A stretch of DNA of 64,000 nt from Rhodocytophaga aerolata (GCF_030503435.1 NZ_JAUKPO010000017.1:89251-153250); one strand, 5' to 3'; positions 35,821-46,635 are shown, counted from the stretch's first letter. A program made the numbers and translations. The notes: generated by a model not told the origin, from the sequence alone.

Positions 35821-38800
35821 TTAACGTAGGCTGTACTGTTTATCAATAAAATTTTGCAGCAGTTGCCTGTGCACAATTGCTCCCTGGTGCGCTGTATCCA
35901 TAGCGAGCACCTGATCTAAATGGGCTTTTGCTTCCTGAATTTGGCCTTCTCCAAGTTTCCCCAGGCCAATCAGGTAGTGGCAATGAATCTGGTTACGCTT
36001 GGTCAAGTCATCGTCGAATATCATCAGGTCGGGCAAAGACACTGCAAAGAAATCAATTTTTACCTGGTCATCCATATGTGTAATGCCATAGGAAATCAGG
36101 TTTTGGAAGCGTTTCTTAGCCTCCTGAACATGGCCTAGTTTAAGGAGTGCCTGCCCCTGGTAAAATATCTTATCAGGCGATTGATCGTTGTAAAAAATGG
36201 CAGGCGCAGGTTCAGAAATGCCTACTGCTGCTTTCTCCCAGTAGAACATAGCTTTTTCCTGGTTGCCCAATCCCTCATATGCACACCCTAACCAGTAATG
36301 GATGTCATTTTCCTGCGCACCGTACAGCTTGCCTTCTCCCAAATTAGTTGGATAGACTTCTGCCTTTTGGAGTAGGGTGATTGCCTGCTGATACTGATCT
36401 TCCGTAATCGCCTGTTTGGCTAATTCCACATGTACCTGAATGTACTGTCCCGACACCTTTCCTTCGCCGCCTTCCCAGGGGTGGAAGGTACGTGAAGCTA
36501 ATAATTTGGCAGCTTCCGTATGCTTACCTGTCAGATTATGCAGGGTCACATACTCAATAAAAAGATCGTCCCGGTCTTGTATTAGCTCGGGATAGCTATT
36601 CAGGAAGGCAAACCGTGTTTCTACCGGACGGTTTAATCGTTTATGTAACTGGTCTAGTTCAAACAAAATACGGGAGTCGCTCCGGTCCAATGAGAAAGCT
36701 TTTTCGAAGGAGTCCAGGGCTTTATGTACTTGTGCCAGACGGTTAAAGTAGGCAATACCCAGATTCCTGTGCACGGTTGGAAATTCATCAAAAATCTCTC
36801 TGGACTTTTCCCAGGCAGCTATTGCTTCTTGGTATTGCCGCTTGTCGTACCAGAGGTTGCCCAGGCAATACCATGCTTTGTAATCCTGTGGATTGAGTTC
36901 GGCTGCTTTGCGCAGCACAGCAATGTCTTCCAGGTGATTGGGAAATACCCTGTCAGGACTACAGGCAAAGCCCTTTGCAGCTAATTTGCGTGCCTTTTGA
37001 GATTGACCAGACAGACCGTAGAAATAAGCAAGATAGTAGAAAGTCAGCGGATGTGTATCCGTAGCGGTGATTCGTTCGATTAGTTCAATAGCTTCGGCAT
37101 ACAAACCGGCCTGGGCATAATCAAGCGCAACCTGGATGTAACTGTGGCTATTATTCCGCATCTGATGAAGAAGTTTATGCAAGGCATCTGCGGCTGCCCC
37201 GGTTTCACCTTTTGCTTCCAAAATCAGGTATAACTCATTACCGGAGGCAAAATCAAAAGAATCAATGGCTAATGTTTCCCGTACAAAAGTTTCTGCTTCC
37301 TGTGGCCGGCCTAATTTCCGCAAGGCAACAGTCTTTAGGTGACGGGCTTTAAAGCCATGGTAATTCCGTATTACAGAATGTGTAGCCGATTGGAGAGCTT
37401 GGGTAAAATTGCCTCTTTGCATATCTATCCGGGCCAGTTGCAGGTAGGCATTGTCCTGCCAGGCAGCATTCCAGGTAGCTTTGTAGAAAGCTGTATAGGC
37501 TTCATCCCATTTTTTCTGATATAGCAGCGACAATCCCAGGTTGTATAGAGGTTCGCCATCATAGGGATTGGGGTTATGCCGGGTCATTGTGTCAATGGCT
37601 TTCCGGAAGAAAGGTTCTGCTTTCGCAAACTGGCCTCGTCGTAGATAGCAACGGCCTAAGGCATTGTTACTTCGTACATCAGCCGGGTCTCGGCGAAGGG
37701 CTTCTTCATAGTACGCTACAGGCGAATAGGAGGCATGGCGATACTGTTCCAGGTGCAATCCCGCTAGATATAGGGCTTCATTGGTAGCAATGTCTTTTGG
37801 TTCGCCAATAGGTATTGCCGGTTCCGGAATGGCTTCGTCCTTAGGGATTACAGGAATATAACTTACAAGTTCCCGGCCTGAACTGTTAGTTACAGAAATT
37901 TGTAACTGCTCCGGTTTTATTCCATCGGGCAAGGGTACACTTTTTTTGTACGTCTGAGTTGGAGAAAGATCAACTGTATCCTGCAATAACACTTCTTCTC
38001 CATTTAAAAACTGCACAACTATCCCCATCTGTGGGGAGGTAAGGTATACCTGTACGATAGCTTGGTTACCTTCTATTTCGAGGTTTACGGCTGCTTCGGT
38101 GGTGGCATTCTTCACATATCCAATATTTTTGTAGGGCATGAAAAACTGCGTAAACTGCCTTTCCTCATTAGGCATAATCCAGCTGAAGTCGGGCTGATTA
38201 TCCGTGAAAACGCCCACCATCAGCTCAAAGTAGGGTCCATCTTCGTCGGTAAGCTGGCGGTCCCAGGCTTGCCCGAATTCTCCACAACCCCAGGTCCACT
38301 GTTTTTTACCTGGGGAAATATGGTGGTTAGCTACGTGCAGCAAACCTGCCTTTTTGCTGTGATGGTAGCCACCTACGAAATCAAAGGCTGAATTCACAGC
38401 CATATAGGAAGTAGGTACCAGAATGTTCTGGTAGCGGGAAATATCCGTTCCTGGAGAGTAGTCTACCTTGTAATAGGTCCCCGTAGCAATAGGGAAAGAA
38501 GACACGTCCCGCTTCCCGTGATCATAGACCGCATGTACATCAGGAGGAAATACCGACTGGTAGTGTTCATCTACATGCACCGCCGGATTGGCCCACCACA
38601 AAAACGTTTGCGGGAGTGTAGTCCGGTTATAAAGTTTTCCAGTAATTTCCAGGTAAGCTTTATCTGGGTACAAAGTAAAACCAGCCATTCCTTTAGTACC
38701 GAACATTTTTTCAATTTCGCTCACCCATACCGTTTTGCTGCCATCCGGATTTTCTTCGATACTGTAATCTACCGGATCGAAGGTGCTGGGGCGGTGATGC

Positions 38801-39183
38801 TGCGGCCAGTTAAATTCAATGCCGCCCGAAATCCATGGTCCGGCCAGTCCTACCAGAGCAGGCTTAATTACCCGGTTATAGTATACAAAGTGGTAGTCAT
38901 TGGTTTTGTCATAGGCCATCTGAATCCGTCCTCCCAGTTCTGGCAAGATCATGATTTTGAGGTATTCGTTTTCGAGAAACAATGCTTTATAAGACTTGTC
39001 TTCTTTTTCATCGTACACCTTGTCAATCACAGGATGCGGATAGACAACCCCACTACTGCCCTGATACACCCGCTTCTCTAAGAACATCGGATTTTTATCA
39101 GGTATACCAACTTTATATGTGGGAATGATCACTGTTTCTTCCCAAGATTTTACTTCTGAAAGGCTCTTGTTCAACATGGGCAA
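35821..39183 (-). CDS. DUF5107 protein with long TPR array
   Basis: 1120 residues with no signal peptide. The N-terminal half (1-380) matches DUF5107, whose sequence character is like the aldose-1-epimerase beta-sandwich (ILPELGGRIQMAYDKT, WISGGIEFNWPQHHRPSTFDP, ANPAVHVDEHYQSVFPPD, with several His/Glu candidates). Residues 480-1110 are tandem tetratricopeptide repeats (for example NNALGRCYLRRGQFAKAEPFFRKA). It sits 81 bp before the GH2 gene and 56 bp after the sugar porter. This supports a cytoplasmic or cell-associated carbohydrate enzyme with a scaffold; the reaction is unknown. Confidence 0.88.
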   Translation of the reverse strand: MPMLNKSLSEVKSWEETVIIPTYKVGIPDKNPMFLEKRVYQGSSGVVYPHPVIDKVYDEKEDKSYKALFLENEYLKIMILPELGGRIQMAYDKTNDYHFVYYNRVIKPALVGLAGPWISGGIEFNWPQHHRPSTFDPVDYSIEENPDGSKTVWVSEIEKMFGTKGMAGFTLYPDKAYLEITGKLYNRTTLPQTFLWWANPAVHVDEHYQSVFPPDVHAVYDHGKRDVSSFPIATGTYYKVDYSPGTDISRYQNILVPTSYMAVNSAFDFVGGYHHSKKAGLLHVANHHISPGKKQWTWGCGEFGQAWDRQLTDEDGPYFELMVGVFTDNQPDFSWIMPNEERQFTQFFMPYKNIGYVKNATTEAAVNLEIEGNQAIVQVYLTSPQMGIVVQFLNGEEVLLQDTVDLSPTQTYKKSVPLPDGIKPEQLQISVTNSSGRELVSYIPVIPKDEAIPEPAIPIGEPKDIATNEALYLAGLHLEQYRHASYSPVAYYEEALRRDPADVRSNNALGRCYLRRGQFAKAEPFFRKAIDTMTRHNPNPYDGEPLYNLGLSLLYQKKWDEAYTAFYKATWNAAWQDNAYLQLARIDMQRGNFTQALQSATHSVIRNYHGFKARHLKTVALRKLGRPQEAETFVRETLAIDSFDFASGNELYLILEAKGETGAAADALHKLLHQMRNNSHSYIQVALDYAQAGLYAEAIELIERITATDTHPLTFYYLAYFYGLSGQSQKARKLAAKGFACSPDRVFPNHLEDIAVLRKAAELNPQDYKAWYCLGNLWYDKRQYQEAIAAWEKSREIFDEFPTVHRNLGIAYFNRLAQVHKALDSFEKAFSLDRSDSRILFELDQLHKRLNRPVETRFAFLNSYPELIQDRDDLFIEYVTLHNLTGKHTEAAKLLASRTFHPWEGGEGKVSGQYIQVHVELAKQAITEDQYQQAITLLQKAEVYPTNLGEGKLYGAQENDIHYWLGCAYEGLGNQEKAMFYWEKAAVGISEPAPAIFYNDQSPDKIFYQGQALLKLGHVQEAKKRFQNLISYGITHMDDQVKIDFFAVSLPDLMIFDDDLTKRNQIHCHYLIGLGKLGEGQIQEAKAHLDQVLAMDTAHQGAIVHRQLLQNFIDKQYSLR

Positions 39184-39239
39184 ATGATGACTAAATTACA
39201 CTTGAATTATAGATGAAGGCCTGATCCATATGCCTGCAA

Positions 39240-40589
39240 TTAATGTGGGGTAAATACACCTTCCAGCTCTTCTAATGATTTGCCTTTCGTCTCCCGCACT
39301 TTTGCTGATATATATAGAAATCCTAGCAAGCAAATACCCGCATATAGCCAGAATGGTCCGTAGGTACCCAGTTTTTCAGCCAGGATGGGAAAGGTAAACA
39401 CCAGTACAAAATAGGCCCCCCATAAGGCTACTATGGCAACTGAAGAAGCAAGCCCCCTGATTTTATTCGGGAATATTTCGGAGATAATTACCCAGGTAAC
39501 CGGAGCTAAAGTCATTGAATAGGTACTGATAGCAGCTAAGACAGCCAAAGAAACCAGGCCGGGAGCCGCCTGCCGCTGAAGCAGGGTTGCCAGCACCACA
39601 TACAATACTGCCAAGCCTAAGGCACCAAACCGCATCAGTGGGCGGCGGCCGAGTTTATCTACCTGCCACATGGCCACAAGCGTAAAAAGCAGATTTACTG
39701 TACCAATGGCTACTGTTTCAAATAGCTGCTGATTCAGTGAGGCACCCACAGATTCAAAGATGGTGGAGGTATAATTAAATACCACGTTGATGCCGCATAA
39801 CTGCTGAAAAATAGCCAGGATAATTCCTACCTGAACGGCAGGCCGTACACTTTTGTGAAATACATCCCGGTAAGATTGCTTTGTACGCATTCCAGTCAGA
39901 GAAACTTTAATATCTTCAAACGTATCTTCTACAAATCTTCTGTTTCCGATTTTGGACAGTACTGCCTGTGCACGGTCTGGATGGCCTGCTTTTACAAGCC
40001 ACCGTGGGCTTTCTGGCAACCATAGTACCCCAATGAGAAACAACACAGATGGCAAGGCACCAAGTCCGAACATCCATCGCCAGGCATCCGGACCACTATC
40101 AGCCAGAAAATAATTCACCAGGTTGGTCACCAGAATACCAGTTACAATGGTAAGCTGATTGATGGCTACATTGCGGCCACGGATGGAAGAAGGAGAAATT
40201 TCTGCAATATACATGGGCGACAGCATGGAAGCCATCCCTACCCCAATGCCGGCAATAAAGCGCATGAGCGAAAAAATGGATAATCCTGGGGCGAGTGCCA
40301 TGCCAAGCGAAGACAGTGCAAAGATGCCGGCAGCCATCATGAGTCCCGGACGGCGGCCTAGTCGATCAGCTAACGAACCAGCTACCAGACATCCTACCAT
40401 GCAACCCAATGCCAGAGTGCCTGTCAGAAAGCCTTCCCACCAGGCATTTAAACTGAATTCAGCCCGTAAAAAAGGCAGTGCCCCTGCAATTACTGCAAAA
40501 TCGAATCCGAACAAATAACCGCCCAGAGCCGAAATAAAGGATATGCGAATGATATAGGCACTATTAAATGACTGAGCAAGGCTTTTCAT
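39240..40589 (-). CDS. Sugar porter family MFS transporter
   Basis: 449 residues, twelve membrane helices. The sugar-porter signatures are present: GSLADRLGRRPGLM after helix 2, PESPRWLVKAGHPDRA before the central loop, and WQVDKLGRRPLM in the second half. It is an inner-membrane sugar-proton symporter. It is the first gene of the leftward unit with DUF5107-TPR and GH2, and is divergent from the AraC regulator with a 104-bp shared region, so control by that regulator is likely. Confidence 0.93.
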   Translation of the reverse strand: MKSLAQSFNSAYIIRISFISALGGYLFGFDFAVIAGALPFLRAEFSLNAWWEGFLTGTLALGCMVGCLVAGSLADRLGRRPGLMMAAGIFALSSLGMALAPGLSIFSLMRFIAGIGVGMASMLSPMYIAEISPSSIRGRNVAINQLTIVTGILVTNLVNYFLADSGPDAWRWMFGLGALPSVLFLIGVLWLPESPRWLVKAGHPDRAQAVLSKIGNRRFVEDTFEDIKVSLTGMRTKQSYRDVFHKSVRPAVQVGIILAIFQQLCGINVVFNYTSTIFESVGASLNQQLFETVAIGTVNLLFTLVAMWQVDKLGRRPLMRFGALGLAVLYVVLATLLQRQAAPGLVSLAVLAAISTYSMTLAPVTWVIISEIFPNKIRGLASSVAIVALWGAYFVLVFTFPILAEKLGTYGPFWLYAGICLLGFLYISAKVRETKGKSLEELEGVFTPH

Positions 40590-40693
40590 TTGCTAATTAT
40601 TTTTCAATTATTTCTTGCAAAAATGCTAAGCTATGACGTAAGTTTAAATAGTATTTCTCATGAAAATGATGGATAAAATTATTCTGCTTAGCC

Positions 40694-41569
40694 ATGCGTA
40701 AAAAAGAAGGTTTTGAAGGACAGCGTTCGTATATCCTTCCTGAACCCTTGTTACAGGAAGTAGAGAAGCATCCTCTTTGCCAAGGTTTGCTCATCACTGA
40801 TATTGGCTATTATCCCAAAGCCCGGTTTCATAACCGTGAGCGCCGGAAAGGAAGCAGGCAACATGTACTGATCTATTGCATACAGGGAGAAGGCTGGTAC
40901 CAGGTGCAAGACCAGAAATATAGTGTCAAACCGAACCAACTATTTATTTTACCAGCCCACTTAAGCCACAAATACGGAAGCTTTAACCAGAATCCCTGGA
41001 CCATTTACTGGCTACATTTTACCGGGTGGCATGCCAGTAGTTTTTTAGAGTATCTATATAATAATGATAACTATTCTCCTTTAACCGTGGTGCCCAATGA
41101 GGAACGGTTCCGCTTGTTTGAGGATATTTATTCTCACCTGATTATGTCCTTCAATCTGGATAATATTATCTATGCCAACAATTGCCTGTATCCTTTTCTA
41201 GTGTCATTCCGGGAGTCTGTATATAAACATGCCATTAGGGAAGAACAGGGCGATGTAGTGCAGCAGTCGATTGAATTTATGAAAGGGCATCTGGATCAGA
41301 AATTTACCTTGCAGCAGCTTGCCGAGCAGGTTGGCCTTTCTGCATCACATTATTCAGCCATATTTCGCCAAAAAACACAAAATTCTCCTGTTAATTTCTT
41401 TATGTTCCTCAAGATCCAGTGGTCTTGCCAGTTGCTGGAGAATACGAACCTGAGAGTGAAAGAAATCGCCCACCAGATCGGTTTTGATGATCCGTATCAT
41501 TTTTCCCGGGTGTTCAGCCAGTTTATTGGTCTTTCTCCCCAGCAATTCCGGACCACTGAAAAGGCATAA
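40694..41569 (+). CDS. AraC family transcriptional regulator
   Basis: 291 residues. An N-terminal cupin-type sensing domain (about 35-165; HVLIYCIQGEGWYQVQDQKYSVKPNQLFILPA) precedes two helix-turn-helix motifs (FTLQQLAEQVGLSASHYSAIF and LRVKEIAHQIGFDDPYHFSRVF). It probably responds to a sugar. It lies between the divergent sugar porter unit on its left and the SusC/SusD unit on its right, and could regulate both. The 332-bp gap to SusC (41570-41901) is AT-rich, and I see no recognisable operator in it. Confidence 0.93.
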   Translation: MRKKEGFEGQRSYILPEPLLQEVEKHPLCQGLLITDIGYYPKARFHNRERRKGSRQHVLIYCIQGEGWYQVQDQKYSVKPNQLFILPAHLSHKYGSFNQNPWTIYWLHFTGWHASSFLEYLYNNDNYSPLTVVPNEERFRLFEDIYSHLIMSFNLDNIIYANNCLYPFLVSFRESVYKHAIREEQGDVVQQSIEFMKGHLDQKFTLQQLAEQVGLSASHYSAIFRQKTQNSPVNFFMFLKIQWSCQLLENTNLRVKEIAHQIGFDDPYHFSRVFSQFIGLSPQQFRTTEKA

Positions 41570-41901
41570 TAGCTCTTCTGTAGATGGATTTTAGCCTGAA
41601 TCTTGTTAGTGTTATGTAAAGCAGACTATGTACCGTTTCGCTATCAGCTTGATCCAGAGCACTATCCTTTTATAGAATTCATACCCGCATTTATTGCTTA
41701 TGTTTTTGATTATTATTTTTGTCCAGATTATTATTAAATAATCACCATAAAATCATCCATCATTAACAGAATTCTCTCTATTGATTTACTGCCTAAATGC
41801 CTTCAACTTTGTTTGTAAACTTTTAAATAATTGATTGTATTTTCTAAATACATTAATTGTTTCTATTCTCTTTTAATTTAATCTTTTAACCCCTAACCTT
41901 T

Positions 41902-44900
41902 ATGCACTATTATTTACGGTATCTGTTTACAGTCTGTCTAGTGGTTTTTGTCGGGTTTACGGCCTTCGCACAAACACCCCTTACCGGGCGGGTGGCTGAC
42001 GAGAAAAATGAAGGAATTCCCGGTGCTTCTATTTTGATAAAGGGCACTACCCGCGGCACTATTACCGACCCACAGGGTAGCTTCAGCATTAATGCTGCTA
42101 ATGAAGATGTGTTGGTATTTAGTTATTTAGGGTATGAAACCCAGGAAATCACTGTTGGCAACCGTACTACATTCTCAGTTAAGCTAAATCCTGATGTACG
42201 TAGCCTGCAAGAAGTGGTAGTCGTAGGATATGGAACCGTTAAAAAGAGTGATTTAACCGGTTCTGTTTCTTCTATCCGATCAGAAGCTATCAAAGAAATG
42301 CCCGTAGTATCAGTAGACCAAGCTATACAGTCGCGGGCTCCTGGGGTACAGGTAACGCAAACCTCTGCGGCACCAGGTGGTGGTATTTCCATCCGGGTAC
42401 GGGGAGCCAATTCCATCAACAGCGGCAGCGAACCTTTGTACGTGATTGATGGATTTCCAATGTATCCTGATAATGATGCCATCGGAACAAGTGGCAACCG
42501 CCGCTCTACCAATGCGATGGCTACTATTAACCCCAATGAAATTGAATCCATTGAAATTCTCAAAGATGCCTCCGCTACTTCTATTTATGGTTCCAGGGGA
42601 GCTAATGGGGTGGTACTGATTACTACTAAGCGTGGTAAAGAAGGGCAAAGCAGCGTTGATTATGAGGGTTCATACTCAGTGCAGAATATTGCCCGCAATA
42701 TTGATGTACTCAATGGTGCCGAATATGCCCGTTATATTAATTTGCTGGAACAAAGCCAGGGTGGTAGCCCTCGTTATACAGATGCGCAGATTAGTCAAAT
42801 AGGCGCGGGTACTAACTGGATGGATGTTGTCTCACAAAGTGGGAGGCTGTCTAACCACCAGCTTTCCTTTACCGGTGGCACCAAAAGCATGCGCTATGCC
42901 TTTGTGGGTAATTACCTCGATAATAAAGGCATTATCCAGAATACTTTTTTCAGGCGCTATGGATTCCGTATGAATCTTGATAATGACTTTCTAAACGGCA
43001 AAGCAACCCTTAGCAACAGTTGGTCTTACAACCGGACGGGGAGCAGCAATGTACCTACAGACCGTGGCGGACCGGGAGGTATCATTATCACAGCTCTGGG
43101 CCTGGACCCCACCATTCCGGTATACAACCAGAGCGGCCAATATAATTACCCCAGTTACGATCAGCGATTTACTATAAATCCCCTGGCTGAAGCACTCCAG
43201 GGATACGACAGGGACAATGCCAATCGTCTCTTTGGTACTTCAGCTATAACATTTCATATTCTGGAGGGACTGAATTTTAGGACAAGTCTTGGAGCTGATG
43301 TGGTGAGTGCCAGCCGGAATACCTTCTACAATAGCTTCACGTTTACCGGCCGTCAGTATGACCGGCAGCTGGAGAAGGCCAACAGAAATGTCACTAACCT
43401 GCTCAATGAAAACATAGTAACTTATAACCGGGAGATTCTGCCAGGGCATACCCTTGATGTAACGTTGGGCTATACCTATCAGCAAGAACGCAACCTGTTT
43501 GAGGCAAATACTACCAGGGGGCTTCCATCTGATGATGTTTCTTCAGTGAATATGCAGAATGGTAGTAAGCCGCAAATACCAGTTTCAGGCCGCACTGACT
43601 GGGAACTGCAATCGCTGCTTGGCCGTATTAATTATAACCTGAAGGATAGGTACCTGATGACTATAACCGTGCGTCGGGATGGTTCATCAAAGTTTGGTCC
43701 CAACAACAAATGGGCTACTTTCCCGTCTGCAGCGCTGGGCTGGCGGGTAGGTAATGAAGAATTCTTCAAAAACTCATTTATGAGCACTGTTTTTAATGAA
43801 TTCAAATTCCGCGGCAGCTACGGTCTTACAGGTAACTCCCAGATTCCGGTATACCGCTCTGTGTCGGGCCTGGTACCCTATAATTATGTGTTTGATGGAA
43901 CACTAGTGGCCGGGTATGCGCCTAATAGAATTGCCAATCCTGACCTGAAGTGGGAAACAACCTCTATGCTGAACATAGGTTTAGATATGGAATTGTTAAA
44001 GAATCGCCTTTCGTTTACAGTAGACGTATTCCGGAATAAAACCACAGACCTATTACTGGATGTGTCAATCCCGCAGAGTACCGGATTTAATACTATTATG
44101 CTTAATTCAGGCTCTCTGTTAAACAAAGGGGTAGAGTTTTCTTCTACCTATAAAATTGCCAGTTCAGATGCCTTTTCCTGGGATGTTAGCGGTAACGTAT
44201 CTGTTTTGCGGAACGAGATTATAGATCTTGGTAGGAGTACTCCTTTCTTTGCTAATAGTACCAGTGGCCACCTTGGGGTATTTGGTAGCTGGGTAGAAGC
44301 AGGTAACCCGATTGGCGTATGGAGAGGATACCGATACGTAGGTTTGTTCCAGACGGATGATGAAGGTAAAAGCTACTCAGCTCTTGCCGGCTATCCAAAA
44401 TACGAAGACGTAAATGGAGATGGTGCATATACTGCTGCTGATTTTGTAAAAATAGGAGATCCCAACCCCAAATTTACCTGGGGCTTAAACTCCAATGCCA
44501 AGTTTAAGAATTTCGATTTAGCTATATTCTTCCGTGGGGTACATGGCAACGATGTGCGTAACCTGCAACAGTCAGAGATGGGGGATGGGGTACAAAAAAT
44601 AAATCAGATATCTACCATATTGCAGGACTCTTGGCGCCCGGATAACCCCAATGCGAGCCGTCCGGTTATTGATGGTCGCCGGGATTTTATATCCTTCCGC
44701 CGCTCATCATATTTCATTCAGGATGGCTCATTTATCCGGCTTCAAAACCTGGCTCTAGGCTATACTATACCTATGCAAAACAAATATATCCGGAATGCGC
44801 GGGTGTATGTGAGCGGTCAGAATTTATTTCTTATAACTAAGTATAAAGGTTTTGATCCGGAAGTAAATAACCAGGGACAGAACAATCTTAACCGGGGAGA

Positions 44901-44961
44901 TGATTATGATGCTTACCCACGGGCACGCATGTATACCTTAGGGGTAAATCTTGGCTTATAA
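41902..44961 (+). CDS. SusC/RagA family TonB-dependent outer-membrane transporter
   Basis: 1019 residues with a signal peptide (ending VGFTAFAQ). In order: a carboxypeptidase-regulatory-like domain (about 25-105), a plug domain with the SusC signature (IRVRGANSINSGSEPLYVIDGFPM, IEILKDASATSIYGSRGANGVVLI), and a C-terminal beta-barrel ending NLGL. It imports oligosaccharides with its SusD partner encoded 31 bp downstream. There is no SusF or SusE-like gene; an FG-GAP lipoprotein follows instead. Confidence 0.95.
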   Translation: MHYYLRYLFTVCLVVFVGFTAFAQTPLTGRVADEKNEGIPGASILIKGTTRGTITDPQGSFSINAANEDVLVFSYLGYETQEITVGNRTTFSVKLNPDVRSLQEVVVVGYGTVKKSDLTGSVSSIRSEAIKEMPVVSVDQAIQSRAPGVQVTQTSAAPGGGISIRVRGANSINSGSEPLYVIDGFPMYPDNDAIGTSGNRRSTNAMATINPNEIESIEILKDASATSIYGSRGANGVVLITTKRGKEGQSSVDYEGSYSVQNIARNIDVLNGAEYARYINLLEQSQGGSPRYTDAQISQIGAGTNWMDVVSQSGRLSNHQLSFTGGTKSMRYAFVGNYLDNKGIIQNTFFRRYGFRMNLDNDFLNGKATLSNSWSYNRTGSSNVPTDRGGPGGIIITALGLDPTIPVYNQSGQYNYPSYDQRFTINPLAEALQGYDRDNANRLFGTSAITFHILEGLNFRTSLGADVVSASRNTFYNSFTFTGRQYDRQLEKANRNVTNLLNENIVTYNREILPGHTLDVTLGYTYQQERNLFEANTTRGLPSDDVSSVNMQNGSKPQIPVSGRTDWELQSLLGRINYNLKDRYLMTITVRRDGSSKFGPNNKWATFPSAALGWRVGNEEFFKNSFMSTVFNEFKFRGSYGLTGNSQIPVYRSVSGLVPYNYVFDGTLVAGYAPNRIANPDLKWETTSMLNIGLDMELLKNRLSFTVDVFRNKTTDLLLDVSIPQSTGFNTIMLNSGSLLNKGVEFSSTYKIASSDAFSWDVSGNVSVLRNEIIDLGRSTPFFANSTSGHLGVFGSWVEAGNPIGVWRGYRYVGLFQTDDEGKSYSALAGYPKYEDVNGDGAYTAADFVKIGDPNPKFTWGLNSNAKFKNFDLAIFFRGVHGNDVRNLQQSEMGDGVQKINQISTILQDSWRPDNPNASRPVIDGRRDFISFRRSSYFIQDGSFIRLQNLALGYTIPMQNKYIRNARVYVSGQNLFLITKYKGFDPEVNNQGQNNLNRGDDYDAYPRARMYTLGVNLGL

Positions 44962-44992
44962 TTTTATTGATTCTTAAAACCGACATCTTATT

Positions 44993-46567
44993 ATGAAAAA
45001 TATAATTTTTTCCAAAATCAAATACCTGGTAACAATACCCATTGCCATATTTGGACTTGGTTGCTCTGATCTACAGGAAGAACCAGATTTTATCAATCCT
45101 GGCACATTCTATAAATCGGCAAAAGAGTTACAAACAGGCGTCAATGCCATATATGACGATTTAGGGATGGGCATCGACTTTAATAACTATTTCTATAACC
45201 GTTATGTATTTGAGTGCTTGGTAGGCTACCAGGTTGGGTGGGAGAAAGGTCCCTTGCAATACAACCTTGGTAATATTAACCCAGCAGATGAATACATTGA
45301 GCTCTATTGGGGGCAGAGTTACCGGTCAATTAACCGGGCTAATGCAATTATTGAAACAGCTGAAACCTTGAATGATCCAGACAATGCCCAACTGGTAAAC
45401 CGGCTAAAAGCTGAAGCACAGTTTCTGCGGGCATTCTATTATTATGGTCTGCTCAGTTATTTTGATAACGCACCACTCACTGTGAAATCTACGAAGGGTA
45501 TTAGCGACTTTCCCTCTAATAATGGCGGCAAACGGGCGCTCATTGACCAGATCTATGCGGATGCCACTGCGGCTGCCGAAGTGTTACCTCCTGCTTATAG
45601 TGGTGCCGATAATGGAAGGGCTACCAAATGGGCTGCAAAAGCAATTCTGATGAAGGCCCAGCTATGGGATCAGAAATGGACCGAAGCAAAAGCCACCGCG
45701 GAAGATATTGTAAATAATAGTGGCCTGCAACTATTTACAGATTTTGGCCATAACTTTGATGTGCCCCATGAAAATCAGGGGGAGCGTATTTTTGAAGCGC
45801 AGATTTCCGCTACTGCCAATGCAAGTGAATACAGTAATCATTCTGCTCATTTCAATCCTGAGGATTACCCCAGTGAATTAGGTGGAGCCGGGTGGAGCTG
45901 GCTGAGCGCTACACAGGATTTCCGTGCCTCTTACGACAATAACGACAAGCGGATTGATGCCACCTTCCTTGAAGAGTATCCGACCGGGCGTTTGGGCAAA
46001 GTGAACGGAGAGTATCCCATTGTACGCTGGAGCCCGAATGCCGATTATAACTTATCCAGGTTTGGCGGTGTTGTGCGGACTGATGCTAATCCCAATGATC
46101 CTTCACAGTTAATTTTCGGCAAAGCCTGGTCAGGTAAGCTAGTAGAACTTGGCACCAACTGGACGAACACAGAACGAAACACTATCTACATCCGGTTAGC
46201 CGATGTGTTGCTTGGACATTCGGAAGCCAGCAACGAAAGCGGCCAGGGTGATGCATATATGGGCATTAATATGGTAAGGGCACGTGCCGGTCTTTCTCCA
46301 TTAAGCGGCCTCAACCAGCAAACCCTACGGGATGCCATTATTAAAGAGCGGATGCAGGAATTTGTTTTCGAACAAGTGATGTACCCTGAGTTGCGGCGCA
46401 AAAGTACATTCGGCGGGCAACCAGACTACCTGGGTGATCAGATCAGGCATTTTTCTGCCAAATACAATGTGGGACGTGCTCCAAAAAAACAAGACTACGT
46501 ATTACCCATTCCGCTCAAGGAAACGCAGGGTAATCCCAATGTGCAGCAAAACCCCGAATGGCAGTAA
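44993..46567 (+). CDS. SusD/RagB family surface lipoprotein
   Basis: 524 residues with a lipobox (IFGLGC, cysteine near 24). The TPR-rich SusD fold is recognisable: YRSINRANAIIETAE, AEAQFLRAFYYYGLLSYF, RATKWAAKAILMKAQLWDQ, IRLADVLLGHSEASN and the C-terminal LPIPLKETQGNPNVQQNPEW. It binds glycan at the cell surface and caps the SusC barrel. A strong terminator follows at 46583, so the FG-GAP gene may be separately or only partly cotranscribed. Confidence 0.95.
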   Translation: MKNIIFSKIKYLVTIPIAIFGLGCSDLQEEPDFINPGTFYKSAKELQTGVNAIYDDLGMGIDFNNYFYNRYVFECLVGYQVGWEKGPLQYNLGNINPADEYIELYWGQSYRSINRANAIIETAETLNDPDNAQLVNRLKAEAQFLRAFYYYGLLSYFDNAPLTVKSTKGISDFPSNNGGKRALIDQIYADATAAAEVLPPAYSGADNGRATKWAAKAILMKAQLWDQKWTEAKATAEDIVNNSGLQLFTDFGHNFDVPHENQGERIFEAQISATANASEYSNHSAHFNPEDYPSELGGAGWSWLSATQDFRASYDNNDKRIDATFLEEYPTGRLGKVNGEYPIVRWSPNADYNLSRFGGVVRTDANPNDPSQLIFGKAWSGKLVELGTNWTNTERNTIYIRLADVLLGHSEASNESGQGDAYMGINMVRARAGLSPLSGLNQQTLRDAIIKERMQEFVFEQVMYPELRRKSTFGGQPDYLGDQIRHFSAKYNVGRAPKKQDYVLPIPLKETQGNPNVQQNPEWQ

Positions 46568-46582
46568 ACTTAATAACTGGTA

Positions 46583-46609
46583 AAAAAAGGGCTGATTCAG
46601 CCCTTTTTT
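46583..46609 (+). terminator. Intrinsic terminator after SusD
   Basis: A 12-bp stem AAAAAAGGGCTG/CAGCCCTTTTTT with loop ATT and a terminal T tract. Confidence 0.92.
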
Positions 46610-46635
46610 AATTATTTTTTTGCGACCTTCTCTCT

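Noticed and set aside
36724..39081. Long frames on the plus strand opposite the DUF5107-TPR gene
   Set aside because: They are antisense shadows of a well-supported coding sequence, with no domain or start signal of their own.
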